Below, piece after piece: positions 17,078 to 23,696 of a DNA stretch of 39,395 bases; the first letter of the stretch is position 1, and each line of letters starts with the position of its first letter. Made by a program: the position numbers and the translations under genes. The DNA comes from Phycisphaerae bacterium. GTDB taxonomy: Bacteria; Planctomycetota; Phycisphaerae; Sedimentisphaerales; Anaerobacaceae. The notes below the pieces were generated by a model. That model had not been told where the DNA came from. It worked only from the letters and a program-made list of their open reading frames with translations, and did not search any database. Where the stretch lies: NCBI GenBank assembly GCA_028715705.1, contig JAQURJ010000008.1, positions 1-39,395 on the forward strand, given 5' to 3'.

Positions 17078-17086
17078 TGGTATAAT
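17078..17086 (+). promoter_or_regulatory. Extended -10 promoter of the small HTH gene
   Basis: TGGTATAAT at 17078-17086 is a perfect extended -10 element (TG-n-TATAAT). The best -35 candidate, TTGATT at 17055-17060, lies 20 bp upstream. The gene start follows 36 bases downstream with GGGAG as ribosome binding site. Confidence 0.55.
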
Positions 17087-17122
17087 GTTTTTGCAATATT
17101 GGTTCTATGGGAGTAGTGGATC

Positions 17123-17467
17123 ATGAATGCCATAAATAAAAACAGCCAACAGACCTGTCACGAGTTAATGACTACTTTCTTCAAAAAGTTCCCCAATCAC
17201 GCCTTGCAGGTTCAGGCATTCCATCTTCTGGGATGCTTTCGTGATTTCAAAATGCCTATGTCGGGGCATCCGGGAGGTTGGGCTGGAGGAATCATCTATG
17301 CATTGTCAAATAGATACAAACGAGCATGCGGAATTCCGGGTTTTCTCAACAAAGAGTGTGAAGAGTTCTTTGGTGTTTCGATGAGTACGATCTATAAAAG
17401 ATCGTGGATGATTCGAAGAATGCTTGATTTTGAATCGCTCCTGCCTGTATTGAATCCAGAGTCATAA
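17123..17467 (+). CDS. Small HTH protein (DUF6398-like/cyclin-fold-like)
   Basis: The 114-residue protein contains WAGGIIYALSNRYKRA followed by LNKECEEFFGVSMSTIYKRS. This is a helical repeat leading into a recognition helix, recalling DUF6398 and the cyclin-like repeat of TFIIB-type factors. It probably binds DNA. It has a good ribosome binding site and promoter. It is the only plus-strand gene between the nucleotidyltransferase gene and the ROK region, and it points toward the ubiquitin-like cassette. Confidence 0.65.
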   Translation: MNAINKNSQQTCHELMTTFFKKFPNHALQVQAFHLLGCFRDFKMPMSGHPGGWAGGIIYALSNRYKRACGIPGFLNKECEEFFGVSMSTIYKRSWMIRRMLDFESLLPVLNPES

Positions 17468-17708
17468 GATCGAATGTCTTCTCGAAAAAGGTCACCGTAT
17501 TGATTGTCCGATGACATTTTTGCAGAGCTACCGCTAAGTGGTGGGAAAAAACGCGGCCAGAAAAAGCGGCCGCGTAGTAAACAATCACCCGTGCAACGGG
17601 AAAAATATAATCCTTTTTTCGTCTGGGTCGAGCCTCAGGCAAAATTCAGGGTTTTCTGACAGACATAGGCAAAAACTCATTACCTTCTTCATCTTTTGAC
17701 AGCCATAC
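17468..17708. other. Gap holding the remnant of a disrupted gene and a GC-rich hairpin
   Basis: There is no intact gene. The minus strand carries the severed 3' part of the 17585-18043 gene. A hairpin with 8-bp arms (ACGCGGCC 17551-17558, GGCCGCGT 17568-17575) has no T run and is unlikely to be a simple terminator. Confidence 0.5.
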
Positions 17709-18043
17709 CTAGCGTGAGTTTACTATGACAGGATGGTTTCTCTGGAGTAAGTACCTATTTACAATATAGTTAGAGCAATTTTGCTTGTATACACTGAAAC
17801 AAATGCTACTGTTGCCAAAACAAAACGACCGATAATATAAGAGTCACATTATTTTACGAAGGACGAGGTTTTTGTTGGTGTATACATTCGCCAAGGCCAT
17901 AACTTCTTGAAAACCAAGGAATTGTCGCCTAAAAATGGCTTGCCTGTAGTAAACTCACGCTAGTAGTCATCTCCTGCCTCATTTCCGATTTCATTCAAAA
18001 GCTTTTTCAATGCACCAATATTCATAATCGGTTGTTTTGCCAT
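17585..18043 (-). pseudogene. Small conserved gene split by a MITE-like insertion
   Basis: An ATG at 18043, with a perfect GGAGG seven bases upstream, starts 27 codons (MAKQPIMNIGALKKLLNEIG and seven more). They end at a TAG that lies inside the terminal repeat of the 17712-17960 insertion. On the far side of the insertion the same frame resumes as VWLSKDEEGNEFLPMSV. After one further frame change it continues as NPEFCLRLDPDEKRIIFFPL and stops at 17585. The joined product of about 65 residues looks like a typical small conserved protein. The strong ribosome binding site means the 27-residue stub is probably still translated. It is the last gene of the ubiquitin-like cassette. Confidence 0.55.
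17709..17963. mobile_element. MITE-like element with 17-bp perfect terminal inverted repeats
   Basis: CTAGCGTGAGTTTACTA (17709-17725) is repeated in perfect inverse orientation at 17947-17963. The inner 249 bp (17712-17960) are flanked by TA, or by CTAG if counted as 4 bp, as expected for target duplication by IS630/Tc1-mariner transposases. The inside is AT-rich with no open frame of note. Its end supplies the stop codon of the small gene it interrupts. An IS630 transposase remnant at 38365-38552 shows that this family has been active in the genome. Confidence 0.7.
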
Positions 18044-18047
18044 GTTA

Positions 18048-18710
18048 TTAACCTCCAATAGGTTCCAGTACTTTAATAGTTTTAGGCACAAGAATTTCTT
18101 CTTCGGTAATGCGATAATTGCGGCATAGAGAAATATACTTCGCCGCAATTTCATCTGATAATTTGTCAAAATTCTGCACCAGTTCAACACGTTCTCGAAG
18201 TTCGGTAAGTGACCAATTTCTAAAATTCTCGCACATATCAATTTCCCTACCGGACCAGGTAAATACCTGCATATGCGTTTGTTTGAAATTAACTCTGGCC
18301 TTTGCCTCGCACCTGCCGCAGATACCAACTTGCCCCTCGGCAGCAACCTGATAGTTCTTCTGACCGCAGTGAGTGCAATAGCTTTTATAGCCGCTTTCGC
18401 GTATGCCGCCTCTGTAAAGAATGATATATCCTCCACTTCTGCCGTTAATTCCTGCCTGCCAGAGCCAGTTGTGCCTTCTTCCAAACTCTTCCAACAGGTC
18501 ACTCAACTTTTCCTGCCATTGTGCGAGTTCGAACATCTGCCACCATATGTCATCACTGATATCCGGTGGTTTGTCAATATTGTACAGTTTGATATTATTG
18601 GCGTAGCTTGTGGAATTGTTCCAGCTGTTGGCGGTATGATACTTCAAATGCTTTTTCAGAAACGCTGTCATCTCACCGCGTTTTTCGATATTCACTTCTT
18701 TGTAATACAT
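18048..18710 (-). CDS. Conserved hypothetical protein with a four-Cys zinc ribbon
   Basis: The 220-residue protein has an N-terminal region with FLKKHLKYHTANSWNNSTSY. A central zinc ribbon follows, YCTHCGQKNYQ then GICGRCEAKARVNF (two CxxC pairs near residues 110-135), and a helical tail. It is not in any family I can name but has the look of a conserved accessory of E1/JAMM cassettes. A GAGGTG ribosome binding site precedes ATG 18710. It lies 18 bases after the 88-residue gene and 4 bases before the split small gene, so these are one transcript. Confidence 0.75.
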   Translation of the reverse strand: MYYKEVNIEKRGEMTAFLKKHLKYHTANSWNNSTSYANNIKLYNIDKPPDISDDIWWQMFELAQWQEKLSDLLEEFGRRHNWLWQAGINGRSGGYIILYRGGIRESGYKSYCTHCGQKNYQVAAEGQVGICGRCEAKARVNFKQTHMQVFTWSGREIDMCENFRNWSLTELRERVELVQNFDKLSDEIAAKYISLCRNYRITEEEILVPKTIKVLEPIGG

Positions 18711-18728
18711 TGTTTCACCTCATAAATT

Positions 18729-18995
18729 TTAGTCCATAATTAAAGCGCCTTTTTTGATTGCCTCACCGATATTGGAATACTCACTGTCAAGTATCTGTGC
18801 CTCAGTTAATTCCTGCTCGCTGTCATCAATGAGATTCCAAACAAAAAAACTGTTATCATCGGGGAAGAACCTGATATGCTTAGAACTTTTCAGACCGTAA
18901 TTCAGCAGGATGAAACAATCCAGTCCGTTCTTTGCCAGCTCTTTTAGCTGTTTGATTGTTTTTATGCGTTTGTGTTTAGTTTTTTGCTTTGTCAT
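18729..18995 (-). CDS. Small conserved hypothetical protein of the ubiquitin-like cassette
   Basis: The 88-residue protein has a basic N-terminus, then LKELAKNGLDCFILLNYGLK, a beta-rich FFVWNLIDDSEQELTEAQI and NIGEAIKKGALIMD. The compact alpha/beta pattern suggests a folded small domain. No function is recognised. A TTGGAGAT ribosome binding site precedes the ATG. The terminator of the E1-like gene (19018-19051) lies just upstream, so expression needs read-through or an own promoter. Confidence 0.7.
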   Translation of the reverse strand: MTKQKTKHKRIKTIKQLKELAKNGLDCFILLNYGLKSSKHIRFFPDDNSFFVWNLIDDSEQELTEAQILDSEYSNIGEAIKKGALIMD

Positions 18996-19009
18996 ATTTA
19001 AATCTCCAA

Positions 19010-19051
19010 TAAAAAAGGCTTAGCGATAGCCAAATACCGCCGTCGCTAAGC
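19010..19051 (-). terminator. Intrinsic terminator after the ThiF/E1-like gene
   Basis: On the minus strand GCTTAGCGA (19043-19051) pairs with TCGCTAAGC (19018-19026), a 9-bp stem with a 16-base loop, followed by CTTTTTTATT. It lies directly after the E1-like stop at 19063. Confidence 0.8.
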
Positions 19052-19062
19052 TTTGGTTAAAA

Positions 19063-19716
19063 TTAACAATTCCCCACATTTAACTCCGAAGCCAATAGAT
19101 TCACCTGAATATCAGTATCAACCAGCAAAAGCCGAAGATACTTGGTGAACTGGGCCAGCATGAATCCTGCCGCGATATTGGCGCAATATATCGTGCTTTT
19201 TGCGGTGCATGTCCCTCTATGAGCTTCTTCGGCGGTAAACAGTGTCTGTGGATAGTATTGTCTGCCTTTTTCGTCACAGGCTGTAATAACCCGCAGTACT
19301 TCAGCCGCCATCCTGCCGTCGCAGAAAAATGAAACTTTATCTTTGACGATATCCCAGATATGTTTTCGTGTCTCGATTTTATCGACACAACAAAAAACCG
19401 TATTGCCGGTTACAATGCTTCTCTTAAACCGGTCAGGGATTAGCTTAATTTCGAGGCTGCTGTTTATCTTCCAGCAAATTTCCGCGGTAGCGTCGATCTT
19501 TTTGCGTTCCAGGTCATCTTCAAAATAACCCTGGCTTGCCACATTGGATATTTCCACGCAGTCAAAATCTATCAACTGAATACGCGGTATTCCAATCGCG
19601 GCTAGTTGTAGTGCAACCTGTCTCCCAATAGCGCCGATGCCGATCACCGTTGCCGTGCATTCGGTAATTCTTTGGCGCGGAACAATATCAGATTGTCTGC
19701 TGAATCTGTCATCCAT
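19063..19716 (-). CDS. ThiF/E1-like adenylyltransferase
   Basis: From ATG 19716 the protein is 217 residues: a single ThiF/E1 domain. It has the nucleotide-binding loop GIGAIG (26-31), LIDFD with Asp50, the SNxxxQG segment (57-63), CVDKIETRKHIW (110-121) and a catalytic-Cys-like HRGTCTAKST with Cys170. Such enzymes adenylate the C-terminal Gly of a ubiquitin-like protein and usually take it as a thioester. The start is chosen from GCGAGGTG upstream and an 8-base overlap with the JAMM gene stop. The neighbouring Ubl, E2-like and JAMM genes make it the E1 of a conjugation set. Partner specificity is inferred. Confidence 0.9.
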   Translation of the reverse strand: MDDRFSRQSDIVPRQRITECTATVIGIGAIGRQVALQLAAIGIPRIQLIDFDCVEISNVASQGYFEDDLERKKIDATAEICWKINSSLEIKLIPDRFKRSIVTGNTVFCCVDKIETRKHIWDIVKDKVSFFCDGRMAAEVLRVITACDEKGRQYYPQTLFTAEEAHRGTCTAKSTIYCANIAAGFMLAQFTKYLRLLLVDTDIQVNLLASELNVGNC

Positions 19717-20464
19717 AAAACACCTCGCTTTCATATGCGTCCCAAAAATCGCTTCTGACGGCCAGTTCATCCATAAGGATTTCTCTTTCCACCGGGTCCA
19801 TCTGTTCGATCTCAGAGAGCAGCTGGTCGCCTGTCAATTGAGTGTCGGAGCAGGTCTTCTCATTTCCGAAAAAGTCGGTATCACGGGCTTTAGGATTTTT
19901 ATCCTGCTTTTCTATTTCGAAAAGAAATGTTGTATCCTGCTCGACATTATCTTTGTACTGCTTATGCCAACTGATAAAGTCAGTACCTGTAAATTCACAA
20001 TCGTAATCGACGCATACCGGGATTTTAATATCACCGCCTGGGCCGACATTGAATCGCAGGTTGGCAAAAGTACTGCTGTCCTGAGCCAATATGAACATTA
20101 CCGACCAGTCGCACTTCCCAAAGACTCTTTCAAATGTCTTTTCATCGGTACAGCTCGGTGCGGGTGAATCTCCAGGATGGGTATGCAGCCAAATCCTTGC
20201 GAATTGTTCAGGTTTCCTGCCGGCGTCAACCTGATCCTCGAAAAAATTGGCCACAGATTCGTCTTCAAAACAGACCGACACACCGGTGACTTTCTGTTTT
20301 ACAAGGGCAAAATCCGTAACGAACAATAGATCATCGGCCTCTGTTATTCCAAAACCACCGACTTCATTGTCCGTTAGATCACGACAGAATAGTAGTTTTG
20401 CCCACGCCGTCGGACTGAATCGGAGCGTTGGCTTCTGGCTTTCCCGAAAGTTGTTCCTGTTCTT
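19709..20464 (-). CDS. JAMM/MPN (JAB) metalloprotease, deubiquitinase-like
   Basis: From ATG 20464 the protein is 251 residues. It carries a full JAMM site: Glu35 in DNEVGGFGI, then HTHPGDSPAPSCTD with His95, His97, Ser105 and Asp108. It is therefore predicted to be an active Zn peptidase cleaving after a Ubl C-terminus or an isopeptide bond. The C-terminal third is acidic and of unknown role. The start has AAAGGA upstream and lies 86 bases inside the E2/RING gene, whose tail it overlaps in another frame. That is tight coupling of the protease and the conjugating enzyme. It also overlaps the E1 start. Confidence 0.92.
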   Translation of the reverse strand, partial: KNRNNFRESQKPTLRFSPTAWAKLLFCRDLTDNEVGGFGITEADDLLFVTDFALVKQKVTGVSVCFEDESVANFFEDQVDAGRKPEQFARIWLHTHPGDSPAPSCTDEKTFERVFGKCDWSVMFILAQDSSTFANLRFNVGPGGDIKIPVCVDYDCEFTGTDFISWHKQYKDNVEQDTTFLFEIEKQDKNPKARDTDFFGNEKTCSDTQLTGDQLLSEIEQMDPVEREILMDELAVRSDFWDAYESEVFYG

Positions 20465-21434
20465 CATCTTCGTTTTCCTTTCTCTGCTCATGGCAGTTTT
20501 CGCATAAATTTTCTTCATTTAGACAATCCTTACAGAACTTTTCACTGCAATCTTCGCATATCGCTGTGCAGCTGCGGCAGACCGGTTCATTGCATGATGG
20601 ACACTCATAAGCGCACCCAAGGCAGATCGTAACATCGCAGGATTGACAGCATGTACTGCAGTTGGGACAATAGTCGTGATCGCAATATTCACAGTAATAG
20701 CGTTCATCATCCGACATTGAACAGCCGCAGTCATAGCAGCAGAAACCTTGCCATTCACTGAGTGCGACGTATGGACTGTCGGCGTTATAGGTCTGCAGGA
20801 TATTTACAACCAGCGTATAAAAGTCACAGAACCGGCCCTGTTCTATAGCGCTTTTGATAGCGTAATGGCCGTCGCCTTCACAGAGACACTGCGAACTTAC
20901 ATGCGGATGGGTAATATTGTCATCACTGCCCGCCGGATTTGGCTCTAACGCGATTACCCGATAGACAGCGCTGCTATAGAGTTTTGGTATCCAGCCAATG
21001 AAAAGCCTGATCTCGAACGGCCCCAGACAAATACCTTCCAGAGTAATGGGCTCGGTTGTTACTGAGAGAGTCTTTTCACTCGCATCGAAGGTTATCTGGC
21101 CGAACTCCTGCTCGGTCTGAATAAGCTCGGCATAGATATCGGATAGTTTTGGCAGCGCTGTTTCATCGGCGTTAATAAGCTCTTTGAATTTAGCAAGGTG
21201 ATACGAAAAATCGCTGAGGTTTCTATTTACTCTCGATATGACCCTTTCGGCGCTATTTAGCCAGGATTTTCCAATGGCCGCAAAAAACAGGTGCGAATCT
21301 TTTGTCACATCGCGGCACTTACAGCTAATATTCTCGAAATCACTTTGGATCTGCCGAAGTTTTACCTTCTTAAGCTCGCTTAAGCCGTCCAGCAGCAGGT
21401 TTGACAGCCTGAAAAAATCTTTTTGTGTTTTCAT
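20379..21434 (-). CDS. E2-like (UBC-fold) protein fused to a RING-like Cys-rich tail
   Basis: From ATG 21434 (AAGGAAAT upstream) the protein is 351 residues. The region around 135-230 carries an E2-like core: GPFEIRLFIGW, then the HPHV motif (176-179) followed by a candidate catalytic Cys in QCLCEG (183 or 185), and TYNADSPYVALSEW. Residues about 232-314 are a dense series of CxxC pairs (FCCYDCGC, CEYCDHDYCPNCSTCC, CPSCNEPVCRSC, CENC), consistent with several binuclear treble clefs of RING/zinc-ribbon type. The first 120 residues are helical. Bacterial E2 and RING-like proteins next to E1, JAMM and Ubl genes are known from genome surveys. Fusion in one chain would be an E2-E3 enzyme. The E2 call rests on pattern recognition. 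Confidence 0.75.
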   Translation of the reverse strand: MKTQKDFFRLSNLLLDGLSELKKVKLRQIQSDFENISCKCRDVTKDSHLFFAAIGKSWLNSAERVISRVNRNLSDFSYHLAKFKELINADETALPKLSDIYAELIQTEQEFGQITFDASEKTLSVTTEPITLEGICLGPFEIRLFIGWIPKLYSSAVYRVIALEPNPAGSDDNITHPHVSSQCLCEGDGHYAIKSAIEQGRFCDFYTLVVNILQTYNADSPYVALSEWQGFCCYDCGCSMSDDERYYCEYCDHDYCPNCSTCCQSCDVTICLGCAYECPSCNEPVCRSCTAICEDCSEKFCKDCLNEENLCENCHEQRKENEDEEQEQLSGKPEANAPIQSDGVGKTTILS

Positions 21435-21450
21435 AAAAATTTCCTTGCGC

Positions 21451-21492
21451 AAAAAAAGGCCTCCATCTATAATGAATACAGACAGAGGCCTT
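21451..21492 (-). terminator. Intrinsic terminator after the ubiquitin-like gene
   Basis: On the minus strand AAGGCCTC (21485-21492) pairs with GAGGCCTT (21456-21463), a 21-base loop apart, followed by a run of T. It lies between the Ubl stop at 21530 and the E2-like start at 21434, so Ubl may be made in excess over the enzymes. Confidence 0.78.
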
Positions 21493-21529
21493 AAGTTGAT
21501 ATTTGCGGTTAGGCGGTCCGTTGAACCGA

Positions 21530-21754
21530 TCAGCGGGCCGCTCCTTCGATCTTTACAGGTGTAATTGTTACGCGGTCATTTTCCTTCAAGATATAGTCCC
21601 TGGGAACCGGTTGTCGATTGACCCTGATAAGATAATCCGAGGCGTTTTCAGCAGACATTTTCTGCCTGAAGAGTTTTTCAACATTTGTGTTCTCTTCAAC
21701 GTCGATAAAGTCGGCGAATCCACCGCCATCATTATTGATAAAAAGTATCCTCAT
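21530..21754 (-). CDS. ThiS/MoaD-like ubiquitin-fold protein
   Basis: The 74-residue protein has the beta-grasp pattern. An N-terminal strand MRILFINN is followed by a helix region VEKLFRQKM, then LIRVNRQPVPRDYILKENDR and VTITPVKIEGAAR. The VNRQPV and LKENDRVTITP phrases are typical of ThiS/MoaD. The tail ends EGAAR and not GG, so activation would need trimming to the Gly or use of a non-standard tail. An AAAGGGA ribosome binding site precedes ATG 21754. Lack of any thiamine or molybdopterin gene and presence of E1-, E2- and JAMM-like genes argue for a protein modifier and not a sulfur carrier. Confidence 0.82.
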   Translation of the reverse strand: MRILFINNDGGGFADFIDVEENTNVEKLFRQKMSAENASDYLIRVNRQPVPRDYILKENDRVTITPVKIEGAAR

Positions 21755-21835
21755 TTTAATTTCCCTTTCAATTTTAAGTTGTCATTTTTTTTGTAATCAT
21801 TTACTAAAAACTCAGCACTAAAAACTCAAAACTTA

Positions 21836-21877
21836 TTATTGGGGAGGACTGCGTGCAGTGAATCTGGTTGTTTTCAT
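21836..21877 (-). CDS. Possible 13-residue peptide upstream of the Ubl gene
   Basis: On the minus strand AAAGGAAAATT precedes an ATG at 21877 reading MKTTRFTARSPPQ and a TAA at 21836. The ribosome binding site is as good as those of the neighbouring genes. It could be a leader peptide or the stub of a lost gene. Confidence 0.3.
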   Translation of the reverse strand: MKTTRFTARSPPQ

Positions 21878-21914
21878 AATTTTCCTTTCGATTAAAAAAT
21901 TTAGAGATGTGTAC

Positions 21915-22694
21915 TTACAGTTGGTTTGCTGCGGCACTGGTGTATCTGGCGATGGCGTCCTTTGCCTGCTGTATTTCCTCGATATCAGCGATATTTACCT
22001 GGTCGTCGAGCTTGTATAGCAGATCCATTGTATAGGAAGTTAACACTTTGCAGGCTTCCAGCAGCTTATCTGCCGAACGGGTAATCGCCGGTTTTCTCAA
22101 GTCATCAGGCAATTCTGCAATACTGTGCAATTCAATCTGTGTTCTTATCCACTTATCGAGAGTGGTATTTTGAACGCTTTTGATCCTTAGCCTGACACAG
22201 CCACAGATAAATTCAAACTCATCAGGATTGTCGGTGTTGTGATCCTGAAGGTCATCGCTATCGTCATACCACTGCCGAAAATAATCTCTTGCAATCTGGC
22301 TGGCATGTTTAGCGTTCCTGGCGGCGACGAGCTTGGTTTGAGAGTATTGCTGCTCGCCGTTGTATTCGGTCGCCTGGACCTCATAAAGTTTCATATGGTT
22401 TACATCCTGTTTTTCGTTTTGTTCGATAGCATCATAAAGAGCCTGCAATACCGATTCTACATCTTCTCTTACCCGCTCCATAACACGGATCGCGCCATCC
22501 ATATTACCTTCGCCGCCTTCGACTATCTCAACAACTAAAAATGTGAACAGGCCGTCACCTATTGTTTCAGTTGTAACTTTTGCCAATAAAGTCTGTAGAC
22601 TGCGGCAGTCTTTTTCAGGGTCGATGGGCAGAAGGTCGGCGTGTGGATACGCATCGTAAATTACGCGAGCGATATTGATTTGGTTTTTGGTCAT
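21915..22694 (-). CDS. Conserved-looking hypothetical protein of the ubiquitin-like cassette
   Basis: From ATG 22694 (AAAGGTACGATC upstream) the protein is 259 residues. The N-terminal 90 residues carry an amphipathic helix ending GAIRVMERVREDVESVLQAL. The middle (KLYEVQATEYNGEQQYSQTK, then LVAARNAKHASQIARDYFRQ) resembles a small alpha/beta domain found repeatedly in mobile-element proteins. The C-terminus is helical. No family is named with confidence and no catalytic motif is seen. Confidence 0.7.
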   Translation of the reverse strand: MTKNQINIARVIYDAYPHADLLPIDPEKDCRSLQTLLAKVTTETIGDGLFTFLVVEIVEGGEGNMDGAIRVMERVREDVESVLQALYDAIEQNEKQDVNHMKLYEVQATEYNGEQQYSQTKLVAARNAKHASQIARDYFRQWYDDSDDLQDHNTDNPDEFEFICGCVRLRIKSVQNTTLDKWIRTQIELHSIAELPDDLRKPAITRSADKLLEACKVLTSYTMDLLYKLDDQVNIADIEEIQQAKDAIARYTSAAANQL

Positions 22695-22746
22695 GATCGT
22701 ACCTTTCAAAATTTACATGGTTTTTGTTTTCAGTTACGAAGAACTG

Positions 22747-23127
22747 TTATTGTGCGGCTCTGCACGCATCCAGACAGGATTCGCTGCAAAACAAAAGATT
22801 TTTCCATTTAAAGGATTCTGCCTCTATCGTTTTGTTACACCAGTTGCATAAGTCGCGGAGGGTTTCTTTTGCCTTCTCAAGGTCAATTATCTGCGGATCC
22901 TGGCTGTTGATGTCATCGAAGATTATTAATCTGAGCCTGCCTTGCCAAATCTCAATGCCAATAGGAAAGCCTTCGCCATCGGGGGCGCATTTTTCGCCGT
23001 AGCCTTCGGGCCGGATCCAGATCTGGCCGCCTTCGGACAGAATGTTTACCTTTATCTCAACCGGAAGAGAGTCGGGACATTGTTCTTTAATTGGGTATGG
23101 GATTGTTTTTGTTTTACTTGATTTCAT
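22747..23127 (-). CDS. Hypothetical protein with C-terminal Cys cluster
   Basis: The 126-residue protein has a beta-rich N-terminal 80 residues (VEIKVNILSEGGQIWIRPEG, then GIEIWQGRLRLIIFDD). A C-terminal zinc-finger-like unit follows, LCNWCNKTIEAE then LLFCSESCLDACR, suggesting a treble clef. AAAGGAAC precedes ATG 23127. It is part of the minus-strand run. No function is recognised. Confidence 0.7.
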   Translation of the reverse strand: MKSSKTKTIPYPIKEQCPDSLPVEIKVNILSEGGQIWIRPEGYGEKCAPDGEGFPIGIEIWQGRLRLIIFDDINSQDPQIIDLEKAKETLRDLCNWCNKTIEAESFKWKNLLFCSESCLDACRAAQ

Positions 23128-23159
23128 AAGCGTTCCTTTCCAAAATTGATATCGATACG

Positions 23160-23696
23160 TTAATCTCTTGACCGGCCAATGGTTTTTAACAGTTCATCGA
23201 GGATCTTTATTTCACCGGCAAACTGCCTTGACTGCTCGCCGCCGACATCGATACTCGTAAGCACGTCAGCCAGTCGGTCAATGATCTGCTGTGTGTTTAG
23301 AATAGTCATATTGAACGGTTGATAGTCATGCTGGGGCGTTTCGATTTTTTCGCCCTTGTTGGTCTCGAACTGAACATCGTCGCCGGCGATAAATTCCTGA
23401 CTTGTGCACCTGAATTTGCCGGATTTGCCCTTGCTGTACCTTTGGATCACAAAGCCTGTTGTCACTTTATTGAATTCAACGTACTGCGATAAATCGAGCC
23501 TTGTCTTTTTGCCCTTGCTATTCATCACAGTCAGAACCGCAGCGAGTGCGTCATCTGCCCTCATCATCTGCCAGGCGGTTTCGGCGGCTTTTCTTGCATC
23601 GGCGGCACCGACGTCAATAGTATAAATAACCCTAAACAAGGGTTCCTTGCCCCTTTCTTTGGGAGGAGGCACTATTCGATAATTTTTTCTGCTCAT
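23160..23696 (-). CDS. Hypothetical protein overlapping the DUF2958 gene
   Basis: The 178-residue protein starts with a segment of the form PLFRVIYTIDVGAADARKAA, then ETAWQMMRADDALAAVLTVM. This alpha/beta unit recurs in accessory genes of bacterial elements. The second half includes FRCTSQEFIAGDDVQFE and a helical tail. GGAGGGG precedes ATG 23696. The start overlaps the stop of the upstream DUF2958 gene as ATGA, so the two are coupled. The function is unknown. Confidence 0.72.
   Translation of the reverse strand: MSRKNYRIVPPPKERGKEPLFRVIYTIDVGAADARKAAETAWQMMRADDALAAVLTVMNSKGKKTRLDLSQYVEFNKVTTGFVIQRYSKGKSGKFRCTSQEFIAGDDVQFETNKGEKIETPQHDYQPFNMTILNTQQIIDRLADVLTSIDVGGEQSRQFAGEIKILDELLKTIGRSRD

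Noticed and set aside
17551-17575. GC-rich hairpin as an intrinsic terminator
   Set aside because: No T run follows on either strand, and it lies inside the 3' part of a disrupted gene.
21530-21754. Ubl gene as a true ThiS or MoaD sulfur carrier
   Set aside because: No thiamine or molybdopterin gene is present, the tail is not GG, and the neighbours are E1-, E2- and JAMM-like genes.
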